61,178 nucleotides of DNA from Endozoicomonas ascidiicola (GCF_001646945.1 NZ_LUTV01000003.1:347423-408600); one strand, 5' to 3'; positions 36,104-46,104 are shown, counted from the first letter of the stretch. Numbers and translations are program-made. Notes: generated by a model from the sequence alone, not told the origin.

Positions 36104-36556
36104 GTGCTCAAAGGTTTGTTTGATCAGGCAAAGGCTAAAGTATCAGAGCTCAAAACTGATGTTCTAAAGTACAAGTCTAAGGATTTTCTCCATGCCGCTC
36201 TTGGTGGCAGTGCTTTAGTTATCATGGCGGATGGTGATATCGACGCCAGTGAAAAATCAAAGATGATGCGCTTTATTCAGAGTAATGAAGCTTTATCGGT
36301 ATACGACACTTCCGAAGTTGTGAAAGTCTGGAAAGACTATCTCGAAACTTTAGAACTTGACGCAGACATAGGTGAAGCAAAAGCCCTTGATGCGATTGGC
36401 AAGATCAAAGGGAAAGAAGATCAGGCTCGGCTCGTGATGAGAATGGTCATCGCAATAGGTGCAGCCGATGGCGATTTTGATGCTGATGAAAAACGTGTTG
36501 CCTCGGTAGTTGCCCGTGAACTGGGACTTGATCCTGCAGAATTTGACCTTAACTAG
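36104..36556 (+). CDS. terB: TerB-like tellurite-resistance protein
   Basis: 150 residues, helical. Two acidic metal-binding-type loops, ADGDIDASEK and ADGDFDADEK, are the TerB signature. The start is GTG at 36104 with AGAGGAAG upstream. It lies 78 bp after the exchanger gene and is followed by the HAD gene. TerB is thought to sense or bind metal at the membrane together with TerC/TerD proteins. Confidence 0.92.
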   Translation: MLKGLFDQAKAKVSELKTDVLKYKSKDFLHAALGGSALVIMADGDIDASEKSKMMRFIQSNEALSVYDTSEVVKVWKDYLETLELDADIGEAKALDAIGKIKGKEDQARLVMRMVIAIGAADGDFDADEKRVASVVARELGLDPAEFDLN

Positions 36557-36569
36557 GTTATGTACTTAT

Positions 36570-37178
36570 ATGAGTAAAACGTTGGTTCTCTTTGACTTTG
36601 ATGAAACCATCATCAAAGAGAACTCAATCCAAAAACTGCTCTACGCGGCTTCTGGGCGACGTTTCTTATGGCCTTTAGCCTTAGGGGTGTTAGCTCATCC
36701 ATCTGGCTGGGGGCAGCTGAGGCAAGCGGTCAAGAATCAGGTATACAACAGATGTTTGTTTTCGATAACTGATTCTCGTCAATACAATTTCGGCCAGGCT
36801 TTTGGTATAACTTTCACGCTGAATTCTGAAGTATGCAGAAGGATGTGGCGTCACCATGAACAGGGTCACAGGATTTGGGTGGTCACAGCCTCTCCACAGT
36901 CTTACATAGAGGGAGTGATAAAATCCCTGGGTCTTCCCTGTGAACTTGTTATAGGTACCCGGCTTTCTTCTCCCTGTACTTCGTTCAATCTTTGTGAAAT
37001 CGAATGCTCCGGAGAGAAGAAGGTTTATGAAGTTCGCAAATTGTTATCAACGCGATCACTTCATTTTGATACCGTAGTGGCATACGGCAACCTTCCCTTT
37101 GACAGAGAAATGCTGTCTATGGCTGATGTGGGCTATGTGATCACTGACGGTAAAACCAGTAAGTACGTAAGAGATTAG
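36570..37178 (+). CDS. HAD-superfamily phosphatase (phosphoserine-phosphatase-like)
   Basis: About 202 residues from ATG 36570. The frame is open earlier but that part overlaps terB. HAD motif I is LFDFDETII, motif II WVVTASPQS, and the acid motif reads YGNLPFDREM in place of the common GDSxxD. Helical cap between. It sits one base upstream of terD, so it belongs to the operon. HAD phosphatases of this sort occur in Ter clusters, with unknown substrate. Confidence 0.85.
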   Translation: MSKTLVLFDFDETIIKENSIQKLLYAASGRRFLWPLALGVLAHPSGWGQLRQAVKNQVYNRCLFSITDSRQYNFGQAFGITFTLNSEVCRRMWRHHEQGHRIWVVTASPQSYIEGVIKSLGLPCELVIGTRLSSPCTSFNLCEIECSGEKKVYEVRKLLSTRSLHFDTVVAYGNLPFDREMLSMADVGYVITDGKTSKYVRD

Positions 37179-37179
37179 T

Positions 37180-37755
37180 ATGGCTATCAATCTGCAAAAA
37201 GGTGGGCGTATCAACCTGGAAAAAGAAGCTCCAGGTTTATCCAATATCCACCTCGGACTTGGTTGGGATCTTCGGAAAACAGATGGAAGCGACTTCGATC
37301 TGGATGCTTCAATCTTGATGCTTAATCAAGATGATAAAGCTATTGGCGAAGGTGGCTTCATTTTCTATAACACCGATACTAGTAGCTGTGGTTCAGTTAA
37401 ACATTTAGGTGATAACAGAACCGGAGCAGGCGAAGGCGATGATGAAGTTCTTACTGTAGACCTGCAAAAAGTACCTGACAATGTTAGCAAGATGCTGGTC
37501 GCAGTGACCATCCACGAAGGCGATGAGCGAAATCAAAATTTTGGTTTGGTTGACAATGCTTTTGTACGGGTTGTCAATCAAGATACTGGGGAAGAAATTG
37601 CCCGTTATGACCTGACAGAAGATTACAGCGCCGAAACATCTCTAATTTTTGGCGAGCTATACAAAAAGGATGACTCCTGGCGTTTTGCTGCCAAGGGCGA
37701 TGGCTTCGCCGGTGGCCTATCTGCATTTCTTGGAACTTATGGTTTAGGCTCCTGA
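37180..37755 (+). CDS. terD: TerD-family protein
   Basis: 191 residues, single TerD domain. Family marks: [33 protein letters not shown] (calcium/metal-binding acidic loops) and YDLTEDYSAETSLIFGELY. TerD proteins bind divalent cations and associate with the membrane complex. It follows the HAD gene directly and precedes a second TerD paralogue (37867). Confidence 0.95.
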   Translation: MAINLQKGGRINLEKEAPGLSNIHLGLGWDLRKTDGSDFDLDASILMLNQDDKAIGEGGFIFYNTDTSSCGSVKHLGDNRTGAGEGDDEVLTVDLQKVPDNVSKMLVAVTIHEGDERNQNFGLVDNAFVRVVNQDTGEEIARYDLTEDYSAETSLIFGELYKKDDSWRFAAKGDGFAGGLSAFLGTYGLGS

Positions 37756-37866
37756 ATCTCTTTTTAGGTTAGTTATTAAGACTCTCGCTGTTAAGTAGGG
37801 TCGCCTCTTGTTAATCAACCTCTGCACTGTTTGTAGCGCAGAAATGCTAATGAAGGATGTATTATC

Positions 37867-38445
37867 ATGGCAGTATCTCTTTCCAAAGGTGGAAATATCT
37901 CTCTCAGCAAGGAAGCTCCAGGCATTAAAAATGTCTTGATTGGCTTAGGCTGGGATGAACGCTCAACAGACGGTAAAGAGTTTGACCTGGATGCAAGTAT
38001 CTTCCTGGTGAAAGCTGACGGCAAGGTTCGTGGCGACCACGACTTCATTTTTTACAACCAGCTGAAATCACAGTGTGGTTCTGTTGAGCACACAGGAGAT
38101 AACAGAACTGGTGCCGGTGAAGGCGATGATGAGTCTGTAAAAGTGGACTTGTCGCTGGTTCCAGCAGAAATTGACAGAATCGCTGTGACGGTCACCATTC
38201 ATGACGCTGAGGCTAACAGTCTTAACTTTGGTCAAGTTTCCAATGCGTTTATTCGTGTTGTGAATGAAGCAAATAACCAAGAAGTGTGCCGTTATGACCT
38301 TTCTGAAGACTACAGCATCGAAACAGCCATGATTTTTGGTGAGCTGTATCGCCACAATACTGAGTGGAAATTCCGCGCTGTAGGTCAGGGTTATGAGGGT
38401 GGCCTGAGCGCAATGGCGAAAAATTATGGCGTTAATATTGGTTAA
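37867..38445 (+). CDS. TerD-family protein (TerE/TerX-like paralogue)
   Basis: 192 residues, close paralogue of the preceding gene. Same loops: [19 protein letters not shown] and [14 protein letters not shown], and the ending [19 protein letters not shown]. Probably arose by tandem duplication. 110 bp separate the two genes. It closes the first Ter transcription unit, followed by hairpins. Confidence 0.93.
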   Translation: MAVSLSKGGNISLSKEAPGIKNVLIGLGWDERSTDGKEFDLDASIFLVKADGKVRGDHDFIFYNQLKSQCGSVEHTGDNRTGAGEGDDESVKVDLSLVPAEIDRIAVTVTIHDAEANSLNFGQVSNAFIRVVNEANNQEVCRYDLSEDYSIETAMIFGELYRHNTEWKFRAVGQGYEGGLSAMAKNYGVNIG

Positions 38446-38950
38446 TGTTCTTATTCATGTGAATGATAAGAACCCCTAATCATGTAATATCTCGCATTCA
38501 GGCATTGGGTACTGAAAAAGTGGTACCCTCTGCCTGAACATTAAGAGATTAGTCTTATTGGCTTTGTTCAAAATTTCCATCACACTCCTTTTTCGCGTGT
38601 AGTGAAAGAAGAATCATGTAACTAGTGATGAGGAATTGATATCTTCATGATGTTAGGACGAAGGATTGCTCACTCAAATATTAATAAATGCGTAATGCAT
38701 TTGGATATCACTAGCGATCTACGCATTTACCACTAACGATCAGCAGAAGACTCATTTTTTGGAAATGAACCTTAAATAAATTTTCCTGAATTTGAGACAT
38801 CAAAGAAAATTAATCGTGGCGTCCCATCAATAAAATACATGAGATAGGTTCGTGTAACGTCGGTTTTTATAAAAAACTTTCTTATATTTTCTCAGTCGGG
38901 CCTTGGGGCTCCTGCTAACCCTGTTTCGCATTTTTGGTTTTGGTATTCTT
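38446..38950. other. 505-bp intergenic region with hairpins and operator-like repeats
   Basis: Hairpin 1: GTTCTTAT/ATAAGAAC at 38447-38473, probable end of the first Ter unit. Hairpin 2: TTCAGGCA/TGCCTGAA (38497-38504, 38531-38538) with inner GGGTAC/GTACCC, a long near-perfect stem. Then ATGCGTAATGCAT (38688-38700) and two direct repeats CACTAGCGATC (38709-38719) and CACTAACGATC (38731-38741), 22 bp apart, upstream of the PRTase gene. Confidence 0.6.
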
Positions 38951-40030
38951 ATGGAAGTAAATATTTCTGCAGGCACGTTAACCCTGCAGATTTACAAGGG
39001 TGAAGATCGCCTGCACGAGCTGCTCGGTTTTGCTAGCAGAGAGAACCAGAAAAGAGGTTACCTTTTTGTTAGCAAGGTTCTTGGCAAGCACATCCCAGTG
39101 AAACCTTCCACCATGAGATGCTTATACCAAGAGTTATCTAAACTTTGTGGTTCTGGGCAAGACACCTTCGTTGTCGGTATGGCCGAAACTGCGACAGGCC
39201 TTGGCGCTGGAGTTGCTGACAGCCTTTCTCTTCTGAAAAATCAGGGTTCAGTCATTTATCAGCACACTACCCGGCATGAACTGGACAGTGATATCTGGTT
39301 GACCATTGACGAGTCACACAGTCATGCCGTTGACCATATCCTCTATCAGCCCCTTGATGAACTCCACGATAATATTCTTTCCGCGAAAAGACTCATACTT
39401 GTTGATGATGAAATATCAACCGGTCGAACATTGTTTCTTCTCGCTGAAAAACTATTGGCTGAACTGAAAAACGTAGAAGAGCTGATCATTGTTTCCATTG
39501 TCAGCTGGCTTGATGCCGATAAAAAACAGCTGTTTGAAACATTGCCTGTGTGTACACGATTTGTGAATTTGATAGAAGGTGAATTTACGTACACGCCGGA
39601 TGACGCATTCTCGCCAACACTGCCTGACAATATTGATAAAGGTATCTGTAAAGACCCATCTCGTGATGACTTAGGTAGACGAGGTATAAAGCTGCCTTAT
39701 CAAGACGCTCTGGTAACCCCGGAACAGCACAAAAGTGGCAAGTGGACTGTTGTTGGCACTGGTGAGCACCTGTTTTTGCCCTTTCTGATCGCTGAACAAA
39801 TGGAGGCATCCGGGGCTGATGTTCTCTTTCAATCCACAACACGATCACCAATTCTGCCGGGCGATGCCATACAGCATAAGGTTACGTTCAGCGATACCGG
39901 AAAGGACGTTGTTAACTTCATCTACAACCTGCCTGCTGATCGCAAAGTTCACTTAATCTGCGAAGATGAAGGGGCTTATGATTCTAACGGTTTTGCAAGG
40001 TACCTTAAGCAAGGGAAGAATAATGTCTGA
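38951..40030 (+). CDS. Phosphoribosyltransferase with TRSP domain (Ter biosynthetic module)
   Basis: About 359 residues from ATG 38951. The PRPP-binding loop is LILVDDEISTGRT. The C-terminal part carries TTRSPILPGDAI, the motif that names the TRSP domain found fused to these PRTases. In comparative studies of Ter systems such enzymes form a module predicted to make a nucleoside-like metabolite. It begins the second Ter unit and overlaps the next HAD gene by 8 bp. Biochemical activity is unproven. Confidence 0.88.
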   Translation: MEVNISAGTLTLQIYKGEDRLHELLGFASRENQKRGYLFVSKVLGKHIPVKPSTMRCLYQELSKLCGSGQDTFVVGMAETATGLGAGVADSLSLLKNQGSVIYQHTTRHELDSDIWLTIDESHSHAVDHILYQPLDELHDNILSAKRLILVDDEISTGRTLFLLAEKLLAELKNVEELIIVSIVSWLDADKKQLFETLPVCTRFVNLIEGEFTYTPDDAFSPTLPDNIDKGICKDPSRDDLGRRGIKLPYQDALVTPEQHKSGKWTVVGTGEHLFLPFLIAEQMEASGADVLFQSTTRSPILPGDAIQHKVTFSDTGKDVVNFIYNLPADRKVHLICEDEGAYDSNGFARYLKQGKNNV

Positions 40031-40751
40031 CTCCAAGATTTATGTGTTTTCAGACTTAGATGACACTCTGATTTCCACCAAGGGAAAATTACCAGAGGGG
40101 GTTTCTTACGAAACCGGTGCATACGATCGTGATGGTGCACCCTTGTCATTCTTTTCAAACCACCAGAAAACATTGGTATCTCTTCTGGAAAGAGCAAACG
40201 CAATCATCATACCTATTACCGGGCGCACCAGTGGTGCACTTGGCAGGGTGAATTATTCATTTCAAAGTTATTCAGCTGTGTCTCATGGTGCTGTGGTATT
40301 AACACCTGACGGAGTGGTCTGTGATCACTGGCAGAAGTCGGTTTATGATCAGCCTGAAGATTGGTTCATGATTCTGGAAAAGATGAATGAACAAGTGCAG
40401 AAATATATCGACGTTAACAACCTGGATGCGAGAACCCGGGTCATTGTTGATCAGAACATAGCAGCGTATGTATCTGTCAAAGGCTCCAGTGCTGCTTTGG
40501 AGGCGCTTGAGCCGATGGCCAGAGACTCATTACTTGGCCTTCACCGGAATGGACGGAATTTAGCTTGTCTCCCCCCCTACGCCTGTAAAAAACAAGCTGT
40601 TGAGCATATCAAGCAGTTTCTCAGTATTGATACTGATGATCTGGTCTTGGGTATGGGTGATAGTATCACTGATCTGCCGTTTATCAGATCCTGCCACTTT
40701 GGCGTAATCCCAGTCGATAGTCAGATAGATCGAGAGCTTGTTTGTGAATAA
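40023..40751 (+). CDS. HAD-superfamily hydrolase (Cof-like), Ter biosynthetic module
   Basis: About 242 residues from ATG 40023 (MSDSKIYVFSDLDDTL). Motif I is SDLDDTL and the acid motif is MGDSITDLPF, both canonical. It overlaps the PRTase gene before it and the StiP-like gene after it, so the three are translationally coupled. Likely dephosphorylates an intermediate of the predicted Ter metabolite. Confidence 0.88.
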   Translation: MSDSKIYVFSDLDDTLISTKGKLPEGVSYETGAYDRDGAPLSFFSNHQKTLVSLLERANAIIIPITGRTSGALGRVNYSFQSYSAVSHGAVVLTPDGVVCDHWQKSVYDQPEDWFMILEKMNEQVQKYIDVNNLDARTRVIVDQNIAAYVSVKGSSAALEALEPMARDSLLGLHRNGRNLACLPPYACKKQAVEHIKQFLSIDTDDLVLGMGDSITDLPFIRSCHFGVIPVDSQIDRELVCE

Positions 40752-41871
40752 CTTCAAACCGGAGGCCGGAAACTACCTCAAGCCGTTATGTGGCAGCTAT
40801 AGCCCGGAAGATTGCCTCTTTCTTCTCAAGCCTGTCTCTGCGAACTACAAAAGCGTCGAAGATAAAGAGCGACTGATTCAACAGGGAACACTTCATTACT
40901 CCCAGATGATTCATCGTGAAAGTGAACCGTCAGATATTTATACCGAGCTATTTTATTCAATGCTGTCGACCTATAAGAGTCGACTGGCAGAGCAAGTTAT
41001 GCGCCTGGCGTTAGAAATCACTCAACGGCGGACTGGGCCAGTTACTCTTGTTTCCCTTGCAAGAGCCGGTACGCCTTTTGGTGTTTTGTTGTACCGAGCT
41101 CTGACCCGGCACTTTGATCGGGAGTCGACCCACTATAGCATCTCCATTATAAGGGATCGGGGGATTGATGCTGTTGCTTTGGATTATTTATTATCCAAAG
41201 GGCATCTACCTGAAAGCTTTGTGTTCATTGACGGATGGACAGCCAAAGGCGTCATTACCGAGGAATTAAAAAAGTCCGTAGTCGCCTATAATGTTGCTAA
41301 TAGTGTCAACATCTCATCTGAGTTATTTGTTATATCCGATATAGGCGGTACTGCCGATGTTGCAGCAACCTACGATGACTATGCCATTCCCAGTGCTCTG
41401 ATGAACTCAACAGTATCCGGGCTGGTATCTCGATCCATTTTGAATGAGCAAATAGGCAGAAACGACTTTCACGGCTGTGTTGTATATGACCATCTGCGTG
41501 AACACGATCTCTCAGGCTGGTTTGTTGATCAGGTCTCTGCTGAATTAAGTCTGGACAGAATTGCTCCTCTCTTGTCTGTCCCCAGGCAAGAGCGGCGCGA
41601 GATTACGACAAATTTCCTGAACACAATCATGAGTGAAATGAGGGTGTCTGATCTCAATCGTGTGAAACCTGGTATTGCAGAAGCTACCCGGGTGATGTTG
41701 AGACGAGTACCCGACCTCTTGATCGTGCAGCAGTCTGGGCATCCGGATATTGCTCATCTTGAAAGGCTGGCTGTTGAAAAATCTATCCAGGTTATCGAAA
41801 GAGCGGATATGCCGTTTGGAGCCTGCGCCTTAATACGCGATGTTTTAGAGACGGGAAGTAATAATGAATAG
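40738..41871 (+). CDS. StiP/PRTase-like protein of the Ter biosynthetic module
   Basis: 377 residues. The region PVTLVSLARAGTPFGVLLYRAL and ISIIRDRGIDAVALDYLL resembles the family variously called StiP or Ter-associated PRTase-like. The start is TTG 40738 or GTG 40744, both inside the end of the HAD gene. The stop overlaps the aldolase gene. A role in making the Ter-linked nucleoside-like compound is family-based inference. Confidence 0.8.
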   Translation: MFVNNFKPEAGNYLKPLCGSYSPEDCLFLLKPVSANYKSVEDKERLIQQGTLHYSQMIHRESEPSDIYTELFYSMLSTYKSRLAEQVMRLALEITQRRTGPVTLVSLARAGTPFGVLLYRALTRHFDRESTHYSISIIRDRGIDAVALDYLLSKGHLPESFVFIDGWTAKGVITEELKKSVVAYNVANSVNISSELFVISDIGGTADVAATYDDYAIPSALMNSTVSGLVSRSILNEQIGRNDFHGCVVYDHLREHDLSGWFVDQVSAELSLDRIAPLLSVPRQERREITTNFLNTIMSEMRVSDLNRVKPGIAEATRVMLRRVPDLLIVQQSGHPDIAHLERLAVEKSIQVIERADMPFGACALIRDVLETGSNNE

Positions 41872-42775
41872 TCGTCGGCTGAATTATTTTGAGCTTGGGG
41901 CATCCCTATACACCCCTTGTAATCACCCAAATCTTCAGGGAATCATACAGGATGGTCTCTCAGGCGCTCGCTCCATGATTTTTTGTCTGGAAGATGCCGT
42001 CAATGAGGATGAAGTTGGCATTGCTCTGGAAAACCTGAAAACAGCGTTACAGCATTTACAGCCTAACAATCATTTCCGTCGTTTTATACGTCCGCGGAAC
42101 CCTATGATACTGGCTGAGTTATTGAATATCAGAGATATCGAAAAGATTGATGGTTTTGTGTTGCCAAAAGTTGATCTAACCACATTCCCTCTTTTTAAAG
42201 CGGCGCTGGATAATCATGCATCCAGATCATTTTCTTTAATGCCAACACTGGAAACCGAACAGGTTTTTGATAGCCAAACACTGACCCAGATCCGTACAAA
42301 ATTATTAGAATGGCGTGAAAATACCTGCTGCCTGAGGATCGGGGGTAACGATCTGATGAATGTGTTAGGGCTCAAACGTATGCCGGGTAAAACAGTTTAT
42401 GAAACACCTCTTAGAAGTGTCATCGATCAACTGTTGATTACCTTCAGGCCTTATGGCTTTGAGTTGTCTTCCCCGGTTTTCGATATGGTAAATGACCCAT
42501 TAACGCTTATTCGCGAGCTGGAAAACGACATTAGTTACGGCTTCTTTGCCAAAACAGCGATCCACCCCGATCAAGTGAAAATCATCGAGCATCAGTATGC
42601 TGCGTTTGTTGAGGCAAACCAGCTTCAGGCAGGTTCCGTTATTGATGAGAGCGCTCCTGCAGTGTTCCTGGAAAGTGGCCAAATGATGGAGCGAACCTGC
42701 CATCAGAGATGGGCATTACGTACATTAGCTCTTGCAAATAGTCAGCATGGCGCAAGAGCCGTTTTATCCAATTGA
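41864..42775 (+). CDS. HpcH/HpaI-aldolase/CitE-like lyase (Ter module)
   Basis: 303 residues, TIM-barrel lyase of the citrate-lyase beta family. Motifs: FCLEDAVNEDE (metal-binding acid), FIRPRNP, FVLPKVDL, MPTLETEQVF and LRIGGNDLMN. It is the last gene of the overlapping biosynthetic set and is followed by TerD-family genes. I see no ATP-grasp gene in the window, an enzyme often found in this module. Confidence 0.87.
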   Translation: MNSRRLNYFELGASLYTPCNHPNLQGIIQDGLSGARSMIFCLEDAVNEDEVGIALENLKTALQHLQPNNHFRRFIRPRNPMILAELLNIRDIEKIDGFVLPKVDLTTFPLFKAALDNHASRSFSLMPTLETEQVFDSQTLTQIRTKLLEWRENTCCLRIGGNDLMNVLGLKRMPGKTVYETPLRSVIDQLLITFRPYGFELSSPVFDMVNDPLTLIRELENDISYGFFAKTAIHPDQVKIIEHQYAAFVEANQLQAGSVIDESAPAVFLESGQMMERTCHQRWALRTLALANSQHGARAVLSN

Positions 42776-42851
42776 AAATTCATTGATGTTTGTGCCTTCG
42801 TCCGAACCGTATCTTATGTTCCGGAAATGGCACTCGCCTGAGGAGTAAAAA

Positions 42852-43463
42852 ATGGCTATCAGCTTACAGAAAGGTCAGCGTATTTCTTTGAAGAAAGAAA
42901 GTGGTTCTTCACTTCAAAGTATGTGCATTGGCGTTAACTGGGGTGCAATTATCAAAAAAGGTTTCTTTGGTGGGCAGAAAGTAGAAGCCGTAGACCTTGA
43001 TGCATCTGTAGGTATCTTTGACGAAAATAGCCAGCTAATTGATACGGTGTCTTTTCGTCAACTGAAGTCCCGGTGCGGTGGCATTGTCCATTCAGGGGAT
43101 GATCTGACTGGAGACGTTGATGGTGATGACGGTCTCGACAATGAAGTGATCAAAATTGATTTGAATAAGCTCAACCCAAAGGCTACTCAGTTAGCTTTTG
43201 TCCTGAACAGTTTCAGAGGGCATGACTTCAAAGATATTCCTTTTGCCCGCATTCGGATTTATGAAGGTACACCTGAGCGGGTTGATCAGGAATTTGCACG
43301 ATTTGACATTGCTAACGATGCTTCATTCAGCGGCGCCGTCTCTATGATCATGGGTAAATTGTATAAGCATAATGGTGAGTGGAAGTTTAACTCTATTGGC
43401 CAGGCAACCCGTGATACAAAGCTTGAGCAAACCTTGGCAAGCTTCTCCCGTGAGTATGCATAA
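42852..43463 (+). CDS. TerD-family protein (TerZ-like)
   Basis: 203 residues. Begins MAISLQKGQRISLKKE. The domain has an insertion (KKGFFGGQKVEAVDLDAS) and the acidic loop SGDDLTGDVDGDDGLDNE, longer than in the TerD and TerE paralogues at 37-38 kb. It is followed by the TerA-like gene after 15 bp. Confidence 0.92.
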   Translation: MAISLQKGQRISLKKESGSSLQSMCIGVNWGAIIKKGFFGGQKVEAVDLDASVGIFDENSQLIDTVSFRQLKSRCGGIVHSGDDLTGDVDGDDGLDNEVIKIDLNKLNPKATQLAFVLNSFRGHDFKDIPFARIRIYEGTPERVDQEFARFDIANDASFSGAVSMIMGKLYKHNGEWKFNSIGQATRDTKLEQTLASFSREYA

Positions 43464-43478
43464 TCGAGAGATTTGAAA

Positions 43479-44639
43479 ATGGCTATCCAGCTAACTCCGG
43501 GTGCTAATGCACCACTGCCTACCGCAACTATCTCAGTTTCTGTAAAAACAGGAAAGAGTGCTGATATCTCATCATTCCGTCTTTATGGGGATGGTAAGAC
43601 GAAGAGTGATCCTGACTTTGTCTTTTACGGTCAAAAGAACAATGACGACAACACTGTAAGCCTGACCAGTGAAGGCTTGAACACTGTTTTCAATGTTGAT
43701 TTAACGCGCTTAAAGCCAGACGTACAACGCATTGCTTTTACCGCAACGGTCGATGCCGGCACTATTGCAAGCTTGGGGACTGCCGGTATTAGTGTTACTC
43801 AAGGTTCCACTTTGCTTGTTAATGCGGACGTTCCGATGACAGGACGTTCTGAGGCTGCATTGATTCTTGGTGAGTTATATCGCCGGAACAATGAGTGGAA
43901 GTTTCGTTTCGTTTGCCAGGGTTTTAATGGTGGACTAGCACCACTTGCAGAGCACTTTGGTGTTGATATCGCAGCGAATAGCCAACCTTCACCTACTCCT
44001 CAGGCCGCTCCGGAACCAGCCAGTAAGCCGATCAACCTGAGCAAAATCACACTGACCAAGTCAAGCCCTTCGATCAGCCTTGAGAAACGGAATAATTCTT
44101 ACGGCATGATGAAGGTCAACTTGAACTGGAATCAGAAAGGCTCTGCTTCAGGCGGCTTTTTTGGTTTTGGCAAGAGCAAGGGGATTGACCTTGATCTTGG
44201 TGCCTTTGTCAGACTAAAAAATGGTCAGAAAGGCGTGGTTCAAGCCTTGGGCAACAGCTTTGGCAGTTACGGACATGCCCCTTTTGTTGAACTCCAGGGG
44301 GATGATCGAACAGGTGCGGTATCAGATGGTGAATGGCTGCATATAAATGGTGGAAAGTGGGATGAAATAGATGAGGTGTTAATTTACACCTTCATCTATG
44401 AAGGCGTTCCTAACTGGGCAGAAACAGATGGAATTGTCACCTTACATATGCCAAACCAGCCGCCAATAGAAACTCATCTGACTGAAGGACAGAATAAAGG
44501 AGGGATGTGCGCAATTGCTCGTTTGCTGAACGTGAACGGCCAATTGAAAGTTGAGCGCATAAACCAATTCTATACTGACCATAAACCAATGGACGAAGCC
44601 TTTGGGTGGGGGTTCCGTTGGAGTCGCGGTAGTAAATAA
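43479..44639 (+). CDS. TerA-like protein with two TerD-type domains
   Basis: About 386 residues from ATG 43479 (GAGAG upstream). The N-terminal TerD-type domain is degenerate (no clear acidic loop). A Pro/Ala-rich linker follows near residues 170-190. The C-terminal domain has GGFFGFGKSKGIDLDLGAF and LQGDDRTGAVSDGEW, then a tail ending WGFRWSRGSK. Domain order fits TerA. It probably scaffolds the other TerD proteins. Confidence 0.88.
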   Translation: MAIQLTPGANAPLPTATISVSVKTGKSADISSFRLYGDGKTKSDPDFVFYGQKNNDDNTVSLTSEGLNTVFNVDLTRLKPDVQRIAFTATVDAGTIASLGTAGISVTQGSTLLVNADVPMTGRSEAALILGELYRRNNEWKFRFVCQGFNGGLAPLAEHFGVDIAANSQPSPTPQAAPEPASKPINLSKITLTKSSPSISLEKRNNSYGMMKVNLNWNQKGSASGGFFGFGKSKGIDLDLGAFVRLKNGQKGVVQALGNSFGSYGHAPFVELQGDDRTGAVSDGEWLHINGGKWDEIDEVLIYTFIYEGVPNWAETDGIVTLHMPNQPPIETHLTEGQNKGGMCAIARLLNVNGQLKVERINQFYTDHKPMDEAFGWGFRWSRGSK

Positions 44640-44805
44640 AACAGAAAGGGCTGGTACCTCCAGCCCTATTTTATGAGCTGCTCCTTGTGGATACTGTAGG
44701 TAAAACCAAAAAGAGCAAGTCTGCCCCAGGAAAATCATGGTCCAGATAATGGTAATCATGGACTGAAATCCTAGGTAGTAAGCTAGAGTATTTTTAGGCT
44801 GATTT

Positions 44806-46104
44806 ATGGGTTTGCGTTTTCGAAAAAGTATTACTATCGCTCCGGGTATTCGAGTGAATCTAGGGCTTAACGGTGCGTCACTTTCTCTCGGCCCAAGAGG
44901 GGCTTCTGTCAGTGTTTCTTCCAGAGGTGTTTATGGAAACGTGGGATTGCCTGGTACCGGCTTTTCTTATCGTACTCGTTTAGACAAAAAATCAACAGCT
45001 ACAAAACGACAGAGCAGTACTGCTCAGCCATCGACCATTGCACCAACTGAGATCCATTTAGAGGTTACAGAAACGGGCGTTATCGAAGCCTTTAATGAGA
45101 ATGGTGTTCGCTTGCCTCCTCGATATGTGAAAGACGTGGAGCAAAATGATCCCGACGATTTCCGGGCGTTTCTGGTTCAGCAGCGAGATCAAATCAATGA
45201 GCTGACCAGAGCTTTGAACGATCTTGTATTGATGATTCCTGAGCCAAAGTACAGGCCAACGGCAATCTATAGACCGTTTTCCAAGCAGGCACCGGAAAAG
45301 CAAGCGAACCCTATTATTGTGCCTGAGCTACCTGCCGAACCTGAGCGTGCTGAGTTTTCCTGGATAGATAACACAATTTCGTTTTTCCATACTCGTAAAA
45401 CGCAGCAGCAGGAACGTGACCAGACAGCTTACGAACAGGCATTTGAAGACTATCGTCGCTTACAAGAACAATATCGTAGTGAGCAGGCAAGGATTGACCA
45501 ATCCTACCAAGAGGCAATGACTCGGTATCAGACAGAACAAAGGGCTCATGAGGGTGAAACTCAAAGCCTGCAACAACGACGTGAGCAGCTACTGCGAGAA
45601 GATACCAATGTGATGTATGAAGTGTTTGAAGATGCCGTTCAAGAAATTAACTGGCCAAGAGAAACATTAATTGCATTTAACTTCAGTGATTGTGGCAAGC
45701 AGCTTTATATCGATGTTGATCTGCCTGAAATTGAGGATTTTCCCGCAAGAGAAGCCAGTATTGATAGTAGTCGGTTGCGGATTAAAAAATTGTCGGCAAC
45801 TCAACAGCGCAGTCTGTATGCTCACCACATTGGCAGCATCGGACTTCTGTTGTGTGGCGTAGGTTTTAACCGTCTTCCGAGTGTTCGGCAGATCGTTATC
45901 AGTGGATTTTCTCAAAGGAAAGACAGTCGTACCGGCCATACAAATGAAGATTATTTGTACAGTGGCAAGATGACTCGGCGAGTGTTTAGTCAGATTAATT
46001 TCGCTCAACTTGGAGAGTTGGATCCGATGAAGGCGCTTGGTTTGGGGGAGCTTCGATGTACTCTATCCAAGACCAACTTGTTTAAGTCTATTGAACCATT
46101 TTGA
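44806..46104 (+). CDS. DUF4236 protein with long coiled-coil
   Basis: 432 residues. The first 60 match DUF4236 (MGLRFRKSITIAPGIRVNL ... GPRGASVSVSSRGVYG ... GLPGTGFSY). The middle is Gln/Arg/Glu-rich coiled coil (about 195-265) and the C-terminal 150 residues form an unfamiliar globular domain. It follows the TerA-like gene by 166 bp. The function is unknown. Placement suggests a Ter accessory. Confidence 0.85.
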   Translation: MGLRFRKSITIAPGIRVNLGLNGASLSLGPRGASVSVSSRGVYGNVGLPGTGFSYRTRLDKKSTATKRQSSTAQPSTIAPTEIHLEVTETGVIEAFNENGVRLPPRYVKDVEQNDPDDFRAFLVQQRDQINELTRALNDLVLMIPEPKYRPTAIYRPFSKQAPEKQANPIIVPELPAEPERAEFSWIDNTISFFHTRKTQQQERDQTAYEQAFEDYRRLQEQYRSEQARIDQSYQEAMTRYQTEQRAHEGETQSLQQRREQLLREDTNVMYEVFEDAVQEINWPRETLIAFNFSDCGKQLYIDVDLPEIEDFPAREASIDSSRLRIKKLSATQQRSLYAHHIGSIGLLLCGVGFNRLPSVRQIVISGFSQRKDSRTGHTNEDYLYSGKMTRRVFSQINFAQLGELDPMKALGLGELRCTLSKTNLFKSIEPF

